This document shows positions 7,190 through 7,233 of a stretch of 7,233 bases of DNA, in pieces (the first letter of the stretch is position 1; each line of letters opens with the position of its first letter). The stretch is from JAGMES01 sp023128035 (GTDB lineage Bacteria > Bacillota > Halanaerobiia > DY22613). The stretch covers positions 1-7,233 of the forward strand of contig DAOVRZ010000165.1 of the NCBI GenBank assembly GCA_030627905.1, read 5' to 3'. Position numbers and translations under genes: made by a program. The notes under the pieces are model-generated. The model did not search any database. It was given only the letters and a program-made list of their open reading frames with translations, and was not told the DNA's origin.

Positions 7190-7233
7190 ATGCTATTACA
7201 ACCTACAAAAATTGAAACGACAGAAAAACAAAG
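7190..7233 (+). CDS. Start of an unidentified gene running off the window
   Basis: The ATG at 7190-7192 is preceded by AAGGAG (7174-7179) at a spacing of 10 bases and by a good promoter. Only 14 codons are visible (MLLQPTKIETTEKQ), with no stop. This is too little to assign a family. Its position directly after a truncated transposase makes another insertion-sequence transposase a fair guess, and nothing more. Confidence 0.5.
   Translation, partial: MLLQPTKIETTEKQ

Overview
The window comes from an AT-rich (low-GC) bacterium. The gene styles suggest a member of the Bacillota, probably an anaerobe: a nonribosomal peptide synthetase (NRPS) with AT-rich codon use, an AmmeMemoRadiSam-type radical SAM enzyme, AGGAG-type ribosome binding sites, and IS605- and IS4-type relics. 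The lineage is inferred; no rRNA or taxonomic marker is present.

Left part (2-3220, + strand): the 3' end of an NRPS gene whose start lies outside the window. It encodes the end of an adenylation domain, a carrier protein, a complete epimerization domain and a terminal NAD(P)H-dependent thioester reductase. This is the last module of an assembly line that releases its peptide reductively as an aldehyde or alcohol. The gene closes with a strong hairpin terminator whose U-rich tails on both sides suit the convergent genes.

Middle part (3221-4715): a fragment that looks like group II intron RNA lies just past the terminator. Beyond it, on the - strand, is a radical SAM gene of the AmrS type followed by a short open frame. 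The radical SAM reading frame extends about 75 codons upstream of its first in-frame ATG. It joins a plausible start only across a 7-T run that is one base out of phase. The short downstream frame (3391-3573) reads like real protein and has an AAGGAG site, but it has no usable start codon.

Right part (4716-7233): mostly decayed, AT-rich and gene-poor DNA with mobile-element debris. It holds an orphan IS200/IS605-type right end with three hairpins (possibly an omega-RNA scaffold) next to the last codons of a TnpB-like reading frame, a two-tier hairpin terminator with no gene before it, and a broken IS4-family transposase. At the right edge is an intact-looking promoter, RBS and ATG of a new gene that runs out of the window.

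Only the NRPS end is clearly intact. The radical SAM gene is complete except for one apparent single-base frameshift. I see no convincing wholly new system. The points most worth following are the A-PCP-E-R termination module, the homopolymer frameshift in the radical SAM gene, the unidentified start-less frame beside it, and the orphan IS605/omega-RNA-like end.
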